Positions 17,080-25,366 of a DNA stretch of 64,000 bases are shown piece by piece. The stretch covers positions 1 to 64,000 of the forward strand of contig DAINPP010000009.1 in the NCBI GenBank assembly GCA_036743375.1, in the 5' to 3' direction. Source of the DNA: DAINPP01 sp036743375 (GTDB taxonomy: Bacteria > Thermotogota > Thermotogae > MWEM01). Below the pieces are notes generated by a model that was not told the origin of the DNA, made no database searches, and saw only the letters and a list, made by a program, of their open reading frames with translations. The translations under genes were made by a program, and so were the position numbers. Position 1 is the stretch's first letter. Every line of letters begins with the position of its first letter.

Positions 17080-18488
17080 ACCTCTCCCCCCTCTGATTTT
17101 TCTCTTATAAATCTGAAGCAGTTCATATCGTCACAATTCATAGAAATTCCCTTTTTTTCAAGCCGTTCAAGTGATTCACGTCCGGCGGGATCCGTATACT
17201 TGGCCAGATAGGTGGCACTGTGGAGATGAAGACATTTTAATCCCTTCTGATCTCTTATGCCTCCGATTCCCGCTTCAAGCGCCTGCGCATAGTTCCTGAT
17301 AAATTCTTCCCCGTTTCTATCCGAGAGGTATATCCTGCTCTTTCTGTGTTCTGCGTATTCCACGTTCACCTTGGCATATTCATCCGTATCCTTTAACGGA
17401 TCCAGTTCACTGATCTGACCGGATTCCTCCATTTGGGCCAGATGATATTTCAGATGCGGGCAGATCATGTAAAAAGTAGTAGGAAACGGATTTGAGTCCT
17501 TGACAGGGTAGCTCTCTATCACCTGAGGAAATCCATATTTGCATCGCTTTGAACATCTGTAGAAGTTTTCGGGAACCTCTTTCTTTTCCATTTGTCCCGG
17601 AATAACCGTCCGATCCATCTTGGAACGGTTGTATTCATAAACATAAACGACGGATTTTTCCATTGGCACTTCTCCATCGAACAGGGTTGTAAATCCCTGA
17701 TTCAGCAGGCGGCTGTTCCAGTTGTTAAGTGAACAGGGAATGGTTGTCTGAAGATATTCACAGTCGTAGCCCTTTGCATATTGTTCAACCATCGGAAGGA
17801 CATCAGCCATCCAATCTCCCGGTTCCGTCATGAGACAGATGGAGAAATTCTCCCGTTCATGTTCGTGCACACCCGCAATCAGTTTGCCTTCATCACATTC
17901 AAACAGGAATTTGTTTTCAAGGCAATCGAGTGAGGGATAAAGCGTCCAGCAATCTATCGCATAATCGCCGGCAGCGAAGAGAAACTTTGAAAATTCATTC
18001 TTCCGTCTCGCAATCTCTTCCGGAAAAATTGGTCTCACTTTCACCTTAGATTCATCGACTTCCGACACCGTATCGGCAATACGTTTCTCAAAGAAATAAA
18101 ATGCATTCTTCCTGTCAAAGCAGTATTTTTCAGCAATATGCATGCTTTCTCCGGACTCTGAAAAGATCAGAGAAAACAAACGGGTAGCACCCGTAAACAT
18201 TACCGCTTTCATTATTTCGATCATCATGAGTTTGCCGAGACCTTTTCCGGTATACTCCGGATCAACACGTAGCCCTTCAAGATAGGCATCCTTTCCGTAG
18301 ATCGTCGCATGATTGACCGCACAGACTTTATTGTTATCCATATCCTTCACTATCAGTAGCGGATCTGTTGTATTCATCCATTTGTCCAGAATATACGGGA
18401 TATAATCATCCCCGTCCCAGATCTTTGAAGAAAGTTTCAATATTCCTTCAATATCTGACACCGACGGTTTCATCACTTTAAAATTCAT
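17076..18488 (-). CDS. GNAT acetyltransferase fused to DUF501 domain
   Basis: About 470 residues. Residues 1-150 form a GNAT domain with the acetyl-CoA loop in GLRVDPEYTGKGLGKLMM. Residues about 150-300 are a second region with no clear motif, possibly a degenerate acetyltransferase-like half. Residues about 310-468 match DUF501: CSKRCKYGFPQVIESYP, NPFPTTFYMICPHL, then EAGIGGIRDQKGLKCLHLHSA, with several conserved Cys/His that might bind metal. DUF501 is usually a free-standing small protein, notably in Actinobacteria. Three consecutive ATGs follow GAGGTG; the third (18488) has the best spacing. Coupling to wecB hints at an envelope or nucleotide-sugar link, but the substrate is unknown. Confidence 0.78.
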   Translation of the reverse strand: MNFKVMKPSVSDIEGILKLSSKIWDGDDYIPYILDKWMNTTDPLLIVKDMDNNKVCAVNHATIYGKDAYLEGLRVDPEYTGKGLGKLMMIEIMKAVMFTGATRLFSLIFSESGESMHIAEKYCFDRKNAFYFFEKRIADTVSEVDESKVKVRPIFPEEIARRKNEFSKFLFAAGDYAIDCWTLYPSLDCLENKFLFECDEGKLIAGVHEHERENFSICLMTEPGDWMADVLPMVEQYAKGYDCEYLQTTIPCSLNNWNSRLLNQGFTTLFDGEVPMEKSVVYVYEYNRSKMDRTVIPGQMEKKEVPENFYRCSKRCKYGFPQVIESYPVKDSNPFPTTFYMICPHLKYHLAQMEESGQISELDPLKDTDEYAKVNVEYAEHRKSRIYLSDRNGEEFIRNYAQALEAGIGGIRDQKGLKCLHLHSATYLAKYTDPAGRESLERLEKKGISMNCDDMNCFRFIREKSEGGEV

Positions 18489-18543
18489 CATCATCACCTC
18501 ACAGAAGCATTGTAATCTCTCTTGTCAGGAGTATTGTATCATG

Positions 18544-18574
18544 AAAAAAGGACACCTTGAAGGTGTCCTTTTTT
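18544..18574. terminator. Intrinsic terminator after the response regulator
   Basis: Near-perfect stem AAAAAAGGACACCTT/AAGGTGTCCTTTTTT with a two-base loop, T runs on both strands, 16 bases beyond the regulator's stop codon. Confidence 0.85.
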
Positions 18575-18589
18575 ATGACGTTTTACCGC

Positions 18590-19309
18590 TTAGGCTTCTC
18601 CGCCCGGATTTTTGAATTTATAACCTTTTCCCCTTACCGTCATGATATACTGCGGATTTGAAGGATCTTCCTCAATCTTTGTCCTGAGTCTTCTGATATG
18701 TACGTCAACCGTTCTTGTGTCTCCGTAATAATCATAGCCCCAGAGGGTATCGAGCAGAACATCCCTGCTGAAGACCTTTCCCTCATTCTCGGCGAGGAAT
18801 CTGAGCAGTTCAAATTCGAGCGGTGTAAGGTTCTTTGCATCTCCCCTTACGAGAATCTCGTATCTTTCGAGATCGATCTCAAGATCCTTTACGGCAATTC
18901 GCTTCGGTTTCTCCGCCTTCTGTTCAAGGGATCTCTGAATTCTTCTGAATATCGCCTTGATTCTAACGAGAACTTCCCTTACACTGAATGGCTTGGTGAT
19001 GTAGTCATCGGCTCCGAGTTCAAGTCCGAGAATCTTATCAAATTCATCGGTCTTTGCCGTGATGAAAATGATCGGCTTGTTCTGGTGCTTTTCATGCGCT
19101 CTGAGTTTTCTGGTAAGGTCAAACCCGTCAACATCCGGGAGCATAACGTCAACTATGAATAAATCGATATCTTCGTCATTGTCAGCAAGTTCCATTGTTT
19201 CTTCAGCGTTATAGGCTTTCAAAACTTCATAGCCATCTTTCTTGAGATTATAGCTCAGAAGCTCAACGATAGAAGGCTCATCGTCAACAACCAAAATTTT
19301 TCTTTTCAT
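18590..19309 (-). CDS. OmpR/PhoB-type response regulator (orphan)
   Basis: 239 residues. The receiver (1-120) has the acidic pocket in VVDDEPS, the phospho-acceptor Asp in DLFIVDVMLPDVDG (about residue 54), the Thr in IFITAKTD and the Lys in YITKPFS. The C-terminal winged helix (about 140-235) includes LTPLEFELLRFLAENEGKVFSRDVLL and RTVDVHIRRLRTKIEED, close to PhoB/WalR/PhoP members. The ATG follows AAGGAGCTG. No histidine kinase gene is adjacent, so the partner is elsewhere; the tandem kinases of this window carry their own receivers and cannot be assumed as partners. Confidence 0.92.
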   Translation of the reverse strand: MKRKILVVDDEPSIVELLSYNLKKDGYEVLKAYNAEETMELADNDEDIDLFIVDVMLPDVDGFDLTRKLRAHEKHQNKPIIFITAKTDEFDKILGLELGADDYITKPFSVREVLVRIKAIFRRIQRSLEQKAEKPKRIAVKDLEIDLERYEILVRGDAKNLTPLEFELLRFLAENEGKVFSRDVLLDTLWGYDYYGDTRTVDVHIRRLRTKIEEDPSNPQYIMTVRGKGYKFKNPGGEA

Positions 19310-19435
19310 TTTTTTCAGCTCCTTGTATTTTCGTTTAAAGATTATCTATCTTTTTATCCACCCAACTTATTTTAACATAATTACGAATTAATTTCAAGTT
19401 TTATCGAACAAACAAAAAATCATTTACAGTTAACA

Positions 19436-19453
19436 TTACCTATGGCAGAACAT
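19436..19453 (-). other. Possible short leader ORF with strong ribosome binding site
   Basis: Minus strand AAAGGAGG is followed nine bases later by ATG and five sense codons (MFCHR) then TAA. A second ATG two bases after GGAGGA would read 13 codons (MNLCSAIGNVNCK). The site lies about 130 bases upstream of the response-regulator start and downstream of its predicted promoter. The ribosome site is real by sequence; translation and function are inference. Confidence 0.3.
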
Positions 19454-19480
19454 AAATTCATTCCTCCTTTATTTATGCCT

Positions 19481-19509
19481 ATTATATAATCAGACGTATT
19501 TTCTCACAA
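19481..19509 (-). promoter_or_regulatory. Predicted promoter toward the response regulator
   Basis: Minus strand: TTGTGA (19509-19504), 17-base spacer, TATAAT (19486-19481). It implies a 5' untranslated leader of roughly 165 bases. Confidence 0.45.
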
Positions 19510-19647
19510 TACAATTGTACTTCAGTTATTCAACAAATAAATGAAATTCTGATCTTTTTCCAATTGTGAACCTTAACAAATTTTCGTAAAATAACAATTC
19601 ATGCTATGATAAAATGATTAAGAAAAATCACGATAGAAGAGGTAGAA

Positions 19648-22224
19648 ATGGACAGTATATACATAGAACAGAACTGCGGAGAAGCGGAATACAAGATACT
19701 GATAAACGGAAAGTACCAGATGCTGCAGCCGGAAAGCGGTGAAAGCTTACTGGGAAAACTGGCTCCTTTTACGTTTAATCCCGTGCAGCAGGCTTTCAGG
19801 GCGTATTACAAGGGAGGAAATGCAGTAATAGCAACCCCGACGGGAACGGGAAAAACAGTGGTTTCCTTTATTGCCATGCTCGATCATGAGAACCCGGAAA
19901 GGATCGTAAAACCAACGATTTACCTTTCACCCACAAGGGCCCTGGCGAGGCAGGTCTATCAGGAGTTGAAGGATACCGATCTCAAGGTATTTCTGAGAAC
20001 GGGTGAAAAAAAGATGGATGTCAAGGAAAATTTTGATATTGTCGTGGCCACTCCCGAAGCCTTTCTCGCCTCGAGACATTCATCGGCCGAATGGATAAAA
20101 CGGGCAAAACTTGTCATCGTAGATGAAGCTCATATGCTCGTACAGGATTCGAGGGGTATCGTCTATGAAGAATCCATCGTTCATGCACTTGGAGATGAAA
20201 AGACACTCATTCTTCTTTCCGCCACGATGCCGGATGCCCTTGAAATGGCAAATTGGACGAAAGCTGAACTGCTGATAGAGAGTAACTGGAGGCCACTCCC
20301 GCTGGAAAGAAAATTCGTCAGATATTCGGCTCCGACACGAAAGAACAGAAAAAAGGTGGCTACGGCGATCTACAATGATTTCCTTGAACATAATATCCAG
20401 AATCATACTAAAACGATGATCATTATCCCCTCAAAAAAAAGCGGCTGGTATCTGCTTGAAGCCTTTGAGGAGATGGGATTTCCCGTGTTAAACGAAACCG
20501 TTCCCTACATCAAGAGGACTGATATCGCCAATGCAATTGCAGCCTTCCACAACGCGGATATCCCCATCGATGAACGGCATGAGATCGAAAAGCGGTTCAA
20601 GGATCAGAATGACCCGTTAACGGTCCTGGTCTCTACCCAGACACTGGCCTACGGGTTTAACTCACCGACGGACGACATACTGATCTTTGTCAAATACTCG
20701 GCCTATAACGATGACAATCTCTGGCCTACCTTCCTTGATCTTCTTCAGTTTGAAGGCCGGGCTGGCCGAAAGGGACACACTACGAGAGGATACGGTCAGG
20801 TCCTGTATTCAACAGGTGCACGGGCCGGTAAAACTCAGGAAATCCTGGAGGAAAAACTCAGAAAGGGACTGGATGATGTGCTTGAGACCGCGCTTGACAA
20901 ATCTTTCACCCGTGTCTCACAGGGATACCTGAACAATTTCAGCAGCGGCGTTACGAGAGAGCTCGGGGATGTTGAACTGGCAACACTCGGAATCATGTCG
21001 GTGGAACCCGTCAGAATAATGGACATCCATTATAAGGACAGAAGCAAGAAAAAAGTCCTCGACAGGGCGCACAAGCGGCTCGTTGAAATCGGCATGCTGG
21101 ATGAAGAATATGCCATCTCATCACTTGGGCAGCTCACCGCCTCCTATATGCTCAACCCCGAAAAAGTCAATCAGTTCGCCTCGGTCATCCCGAAGACGAA
21201 TGACGGTGAACCGGATGATCAGGCCTATTCCTTCTGGGAAAAATACAATTCGACGGCGTTACTGATCCCAACTTACGGTTCTATCCCGCCGCATTATCCG
21301 CCATTCATCCCCATTTTTCCCGGACTCTGGAACGTGGCAACGATCACGGGTAACTTCCCCGATACGGGCATCCTGCAATACGGTTTAAGCACCCTGACGA
21401 CAAGAATCGGCGCCGGATTTAAAAAAGACACACCGGTCGCCATGAGGCAGAGACCTCCCGCATGGACGGCATCCATCTCTAACGAGCTGCAGCTCGTCAT
21501 GAGTTTCATCAAACGCGGAGCGTACAAGGGATTCTGGCCGGATATGACGGATAATGAATATCAGCGTATCGTCCGTTCCCTGTCATACGGTGTTCATCCG
21601 TATTATTCGCTGCTGACCGAGATCACCAACATTGGAAGCATCAGGGCAAACATGCTCGCCTTCGTCGCCATGAATGCCGGAATACAGTCCGATGTCGATC
21701 TCGTTTACAGAATTCTTTCCGATGAAAAGGCCATACTCGATGTCTGGCCTCAGACTCAGCAGTTCCTACAGAGCTGGTACGCCCTTCAGGCAAAATGGAT
21801 ACACGATGAACTGGAGATTGAAGGGAATATCTCTATCTCTGAAATCATCAACACGGATTATCAGACCTTCCAGGAAGCCGTGTACCTCGTACAGAAAGAG
21901 GCCGAAGAGAAGGGGAAGACCTTTTACGGTGTCAAGACACTCGATTTCATAGAAAATCCAATGCAGAACGTCGTAACGGAATTCAAGGCAAAATATCCGG
22001 AAGCCCTGCTCTTCATCAAACCATCCGATGATCAGCAGAAGGCAAAGGATATGCTTTACAGCGATTCCATCACCCTCGTTGCAACGGATTCCAACGGGAA
22101 CGGCCTTGGAAAGGCAAAGGTTTACAAGCCTGGAAGACTTCCGCCAAAGGTCATACTGGAATACATTCCGCACGCCGAACCTTTCCTCGCAAGTGATACG
22201 AGAAAGTTCATCTGGGTGGATTGA
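19648..22224 (+). CDS. Ski2-like DEAH-box helicase with uncharacterised C-terminal half
   Basis: 858 residues. The superfamily 2 core spans about 40-440: Walker A ATPTGTGKT (62-70), motif Ia SPTRALARQ, DEAH box VIVDEAH (Asp159), motif III LSATMP, and motif VI QFEGRAGRKGH near 370. The last motif and the order fit the Ski2/Hel308 group acting on RNA or DNA. Residues about 440-858 have no motif I recognise; they include an IPPHYPPFIPIFPG segment and a helical region with many Trp. The substrate is unknown. The gene is monocistronic, bounded by the regulatory region at 19310 and the terminator at 22244. The ATG has a weak GAAGAGG site. Confidence 0.82.
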   Translation: MDSIYIEQNCGEAEYKILINGKYQMLQPESGESLLGKLAPFTFNPVQQAFRAYYKGGNAVIATPTGTGKTVVSFIAMLDHENPERIVKPTIYLSPTRALARQVYQELKDTDLKVFLRTGEKKMDVKENFDIVVATPEAFLASRHSSAEWIKRAKLVIVDEAHMLVQDSRGIVYEESIVHALGDEKTLILLSATMPDALEMANWTKAELLIESNWRPLPLERKFVRYSAPTRKNRKKVATAIYNDFLEHNIQNHTKTMIIIPSKKSGWYLLEAFEEMGFPVLNETVPYIKRTDIANAIAAFHNADIPIDERHEIEKRFKDQNDPLTVLVSTQTLAYGFNSPTDDILIFVKYSAYNDDNLWPTFLDLLQFEGRAGRKGHTTRGYGQVLYSTGARAGKTQEILEEKLRKGLDDVLETALDKSFTRVSQGYLNNFSSGVTRELGDVELATLGIMSVEPVRIMDIHYKDRSKKKVLDRAHKRLVEIGMLDEEYAISSLGQLTASYMLNPEKVNQFASVIPKTNDGEPDDQAYSFWEKYNSTALLIPTYGSIPPHYPPFIPIFPGLWNVATITGNFPDTGILQYGLSTLTTRIGAGFKKDTPVAMRQRPPAWTASISNELQLVMSFIKRGAYKGFWPDMTDNEYQRIVRSLSYGVHPYYSLLTEITNIGSIRANMLAFVAMNAGIQSDVDLVYRILSDEKAILDVWPQTQQFLQSWYALQAKWIHDELEIEGNISISEIINTDYQTFQEAVYLVQKEAEEKGKTFYGVKTLDFIENPMQNVVTEFKAKYPEALLFIKPSDDQQKAKDMLYSDSITLVATDSNGNGLGKAKVYKPGRLPPKVILEYIPHAEPFLASDTRKFIWVD

Positions 22225-22243
22225 TCGTTGAAGAATGTTTTTT

Positions 22244-22282
22244 CAAAAAAAATCTCCCTATTTTAAAACAGGGAGATTTTTT
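22244..22282. terminator. Bidirectional terminator between helicase and acetate transporter
   Basis: Stem AAAAAATCTCCCT/AGGGAGATTTTTT with loop ATTTTAAAAC, and A/T runs on both sides, between convergent genes. Confidence 0.85.
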
Positions 22283-22294
22283 ATTCCTCAGTGC

Positions 22295-22891
22295 TTATCT
22301 TTTCACGGGGAAAATGGGTAACACAGGTTTCTCGTAAATCTCGTTCAGGACCTCAGCCATGGAAAGGTACATTGCCGAAGAACCGCAGAATATTCCCACC
22401 ACACCGGCAAGGACTTTTGAGGTACCTGTAAAATCCGCTATGCTGAGTAGGAAAAACAGTACGGCCAGTGAAGCAAAGACAAACTGCTGTACTCTATTTG
22501 TCCTGAGCGTTCCAAAGAACATAAAGAGTGTAAAGATTCCCCAGAGAAGTAAGTAAAAACCCATAGAAACTTCCGTTGGTGCGGCTACGGCAAGATCCGT
22601 CTTCGGAAGCAGCCAGATGGTAACGAGCGAAAGCCAGAAGAACCCGTAGGATGTAAAGGCAACTTTTCCAAAGGTGTTTCCCTTTTTCCATTCCATGATC
22701 CCGGCAACGACCTGTGCCAGTCCGCCGACGAAGATCCCCATCGCCATGATGGCACTGTCAAGTCCGAAGAGACCTGCGTTGTGAAGATTGAGCAGTATGG
22801 TTGTCATACCGAATCCGAGCAGACCAAGCGGTGCGGGATTTGATGTGGTGTCCTTATGTAGAACGACTTGATGCTGAACATTTTTGTCCAT
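22295..22891 (-). CDS. satP: Acetate/succinate uptake transporter, AceTr (YaaH/GPR1) family
   Basis: 198 residues with six predicted membrane helices. The family signature NPAPLGLLGFGMTT is complete near residue 18, and later helices carry FVGGLAQVVAGIMEWKKGNTFG and SYGFFWLSL as in SatP. Members are small hexameric inner-membrane proteins that move acetate or succinate with protons. In a fermenter that excretes acetate this could act in either direction (inference). The ATG follows AGGAGGAATT, and the gene stands alone. Confidence 0.92.
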   Translation of the reverse strand: MDKNVQHQVVLHKDTTSNPAPLGLLGFGMTTILLNLHNAGLFGLDSAIMAMGIFVGGLAQVVAGIMEWKKGNTFGKVAFTSYGFFWLSLVTIWLLPKTDLAVAAPTEVSMGFYLLLWGIFTLFMFFGTLRTNRVQQFVFASLAVLFFLLSIADFTGTSKVLAGVVGIFCGSSAMYLSMAEVLNEIYEKPVLPIFPVKR

Positions 22892-23065
22892 GTAAATTCC
22901 TCCTGAAAATTATTTATATCGTGATACTCCGCTTAATATTGGTATTTCAGGGCATTAAAGCCGAGGTATTCTATCATAATGACGTTAAAGAATACAATTA
23001 AAAACATGTACCGAAAATGATTCGGAACTCATAAAACCACCGGATGATTAAAATTAAATGATTAG

Positions 23066-23074
23066 TGATATAAT
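23066..23074 (+). promoter_or_regulatory. Extended -10 promoter of the transcarbamylase-lysC operon
   Basis: TGATATAAT, an extended -10 element with perfect TATAAT at 23069, 55 bases before the start codon; no matching -35. No gene lies in the 237 bases between the divergent satP and this operon. Confidence 0.55.
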
Positions 23075-23128
23075 CAGTCTTGTTTATTCAAGTACTTCTG
23101 TTTCCTTATTTATAAACGGGGTGATTCG

Positions 23129-23956
23129 ATGAAAGATTTGATCAGATTATCTGATTTATCCCGCCGGGATATAGACCATATCTTCAAGATGGCAGATAGG
23201 ATAGACAGCTTCAGGGATAGTTTGAAAGGAAAAACAATTGTCATGTTTTTCCCCGAAAGCAGTATACGAACGAGGGTAACTTTTGAGGCTGGAATTCACA
23301 TACTTGGCGCTCAGGGAATTCTGTTTCCAAGCACCACGTTAGATAAGAAGGAAGCCCTGAAAGATGTTACCGGTTATCTAAATAACTGGTCGGACTGCCT
23401 GATCATCAGGCACAGGGACATCGATCTGATCCGGGAAATTGCAGCGTACAGTAAAGGTCCCGTCATTAACGCCATGACTTCTGCCAATCATCCCTGTGAG
23501 ATTCTGTCTGATCTGTATTCCCTGTCAAAAATCCGGAAAAATTATCTGAAGGATACCTATCTGTTCGTAGGGGCTGACGGCAATATCGGCGAATCGTGGA
23601 AAAGTGCCTCTGAAATCCTGAATCTTGATCTGGTTCAAGCCTGCCCAGAAGGCTTCGAGATCGAGGGTCTGACTGTGATAAACGATATAAAAAGCGCGGT
23701 AAAGGCAAAAGATATCGTTCTTACCGATTCGGTCCCATCAGATTATTCAGCCGCTTTTAAACCTTTTCAGATAACAAAAGACATCATGCGACTCGCAAAC
23801 GATGGGGCAATTTTAAACCCGTGTCCGCCATTCACGAGAGGGGCAGAGGTCTCCCAGGATGTCATCGCAAGTGATTTTTTTGCAGGCTATTCATTTAAAA
23901 GGCATTTATTAAGCGTTCAGCAGGCCATCATTCTCTACATGATGGGCATTAAATAA
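23129..23956 (+). CDS. Aspartate/ornithine carbamoyltransferase family protein, divergent
   Basis: 275 residues, shorter than the 300-340 usual for the family. The carbamoyl-phosphate site is kept: SSIRTRVTFE matches SxRTR, and NHPCEILSDL replaces the usual HPxQ. The second-substrate motifs are changed: the ornithine-enzyme SMG loop is missing (DSVPSDYSAAF at its place) and HCLP reads NPCPP. It should therefore transfer a carbamoyl group to an amine that is not obviously ornithine or aspartate. The gene heads an operon with aspartate kinase (24-base gap) and the DUF39 protein. Start ATG follows GGGGTGA. ArgF with drifted motifs remains possible. Confidence 0.75.
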   Translation: MKDLIRLSDLSRRDIDHIFKMADRIDSFRDSLKGKTIVMFFPESSIRTRVTFEAGIHILGAQGILFPSTTLDKKEALKDVTGYLNNWSDCLIIRHRDIDLIREIAAYSKGPVINAMTSANHPCEILSDLYSLSKIRKNYLKDTYLFVGADGNIGESWKSASEILNLDLVQACPEGFEIEGLTVINDIKSAVKAKDIVLTDSVPSDYSAAFKPFQITKDIMRLANDGAILNPCPPFTRGAEVSQDVIASDFFAGYSFKRHLLSVQQAIILYMMGIK

Positions 23957-23980
23957 AAAACAAAGAGGGGAGGGATTCAT

Positions 23981-25366
23981 TTGAGAGTGGTTAAATTTGG
24001 CGGATCAAACCTTAAGAAGAGAGACGATATCTCCAAACTGGTTAAGGTCATCCATGAATATGAAAAACCGCTTATCGTAGTTATCTCAGCATTATACGGT
24101 GTGACAAATACAATAATCTCGACAGTTGAGCAGGCGCATAAGAATTTTGATTCTATAGAGCTTCTGAAAGATCAGCTTTACAAGGCTCATCGGGATATGT
24201 TATCGGACTATCTGTCTGATGAAATGGAAAAACAAACGGCATTTGAAGAATTGGAGAGGCGAATCGACGAGATGAAAAGATTCCTCCTTGGTATCCATTA
24301 TATAGGAGAGGCGCCTGATTTCGTCCGTGATACGGTTCTCAGCTACGGGGAAAGACTTTCGGCCTTTACCCTTTCGATCATCCTGAAAAAACTCGGTATT
24401 GATGCCCAGGAGGCAACGCCTGAAGCGATGGGGCTGATAACGGATGGAGAATTCGGAAATGCGACGGTCAATTTCGAAAAGAGTTCCAAACAGGTCGCCG
24501 ATTATTTCAGCGAAGAAAAGGTGTATATCGTCCCGGGTTTTTACGGGATCTCGGAAGCCGGCAAGGTGAATCTCTTCGGAAGAGGGGGCAGCGATTATTC
24601 AGCCGCCGCGATAGCCGGTTGCGTCCATGCCCAGTCCCTGGATCTCTGGAAAGACGTTGAAGGCTTTTTGAGTGCCGATCCAAGGGTTGTGGAGGATGCC
24701 TGGAGTATCAAAAAGATGTCCTACCTTGAAGCAGCCGAACTATCGTATTTTGGGGCAAAGATCATTCATCCGAGGGCCTTTGAACCGCTTATGGAAAAAG
24801 ATATCCCGCTTAACTTATTCAATATCGACGGTAAGCTTGATGAGATCAAACCGGTTACCGTTATTACGTCAAATTCGATCAGGACAAAATATGTGGTAAA
24901 AAGTGTTTCACACACCGATAATTTTGGAATTCTTAAATTAAAGGGGCCGGGAGTCGGTGTTAAACCGGGTATTCTGGCAGATGCCACAAATGCCTTGAAA
25001 CGCGAAGGAATAAACATCAAATCCGTTCTGACCTCACAGACGATCATCAGCATACTGCTTTCTTCGGATGACCTGTACAGGGCGTACACCCTGATGAAGC
25101 ATTTAAGAATCATGGGGGTGGAGGACATCAACCTTGTCGATGACGTCTCTCTGATCGCGATCGTCGGTGATGGGATCAACGAAACACCGGGTATCGCCGC
25201 AAAACTCTTTAATGCCCTTTCACGTGAAAATATCAACGTCAACATGGTTTCTATCGGCATTTCTGAAGTGGCAAGCTATTTCATCGTCACAGCATCCGAA
25301 AGAGACCGTGCGGTAAAATCAATTCACAAGGAGTTCTTCAATGAAAACAGTAAGCGAAATAAATAA
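23981..25366 (+). CDS. lysC: Aspartate kinase
   Basis: 461 residues. It phosphorylates L-aspartate, the first step to lysine, threonine and methionine. The kinase domain (1-285) has KFGGSNLKK at the N terminus, FGRGGSDYSAAAIA near 200 and LWKDVEGFLSADPRVV. Two ACT domains follow (about 305-460; GVGVKPGILADATNAL and DGINETPGIAAKLFNAL), so feedback control by an end product is expected. The length is that of the monofunctional enzyme; no homoserine dehydrogenase domain. TTG start six bases after GGGGAGGG. The last 26 bases overlap the DUF39 gene, tying aspartyl phosphate supply to homocysteine formation. Confidence 0.95.
   Translation: MRVVKFGGSNLKKRDDISKLVKVIHEYEKPLIVVISALYGVTNTIISTVEQAHKNFDSIELLKDQLYKAHRDMLSDYLSDEMEKQTAFEELERRIDEMKRFLLGIHYIGEAPDFVRDTVLSYGERLSAFTLSIILKKLGIDAQEATPEAMGLITDGEFGNATVNFEKSSKQVADYFSEEKVYIVPGFYGISEAGKVNLFGRGGSDYSAAAIAGCVHAQSLDLWKDVEGFLSADPRVVEDAWSIKKMSYLEAAELSYFGAKIIHPRAFEPLMEKDIPLNLFNIDGKLDEIKPVTVITSNSIRTKYVVKSVSHTDNFGILKLKGPGVGVKPGILADATNALKREGINIKSVLTSQTIISILLSSDDLYRAYTLMKHLRIMGVEDINLVDDVSLIAIVGDGINETPGIAAKLFNALSRENINVNMVSIGISEVASYFIVTASERDRAVKSIHKEFFNENSKRNK

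Larger units (their letters stand above)
19310..19647. other. AT-rich divergent intergenic region
   Basis: 338 bases between the divergent response regulator and helicase genes. It holds the minus-strand promoter listed at 19481 and a possible tiny leader ORF at 19436. For the helicase, TATGAT at 19605-19610 is a candidate -10 without a convincing -35. No RNA gene or long repeat was seen. Confidence 0.55.
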
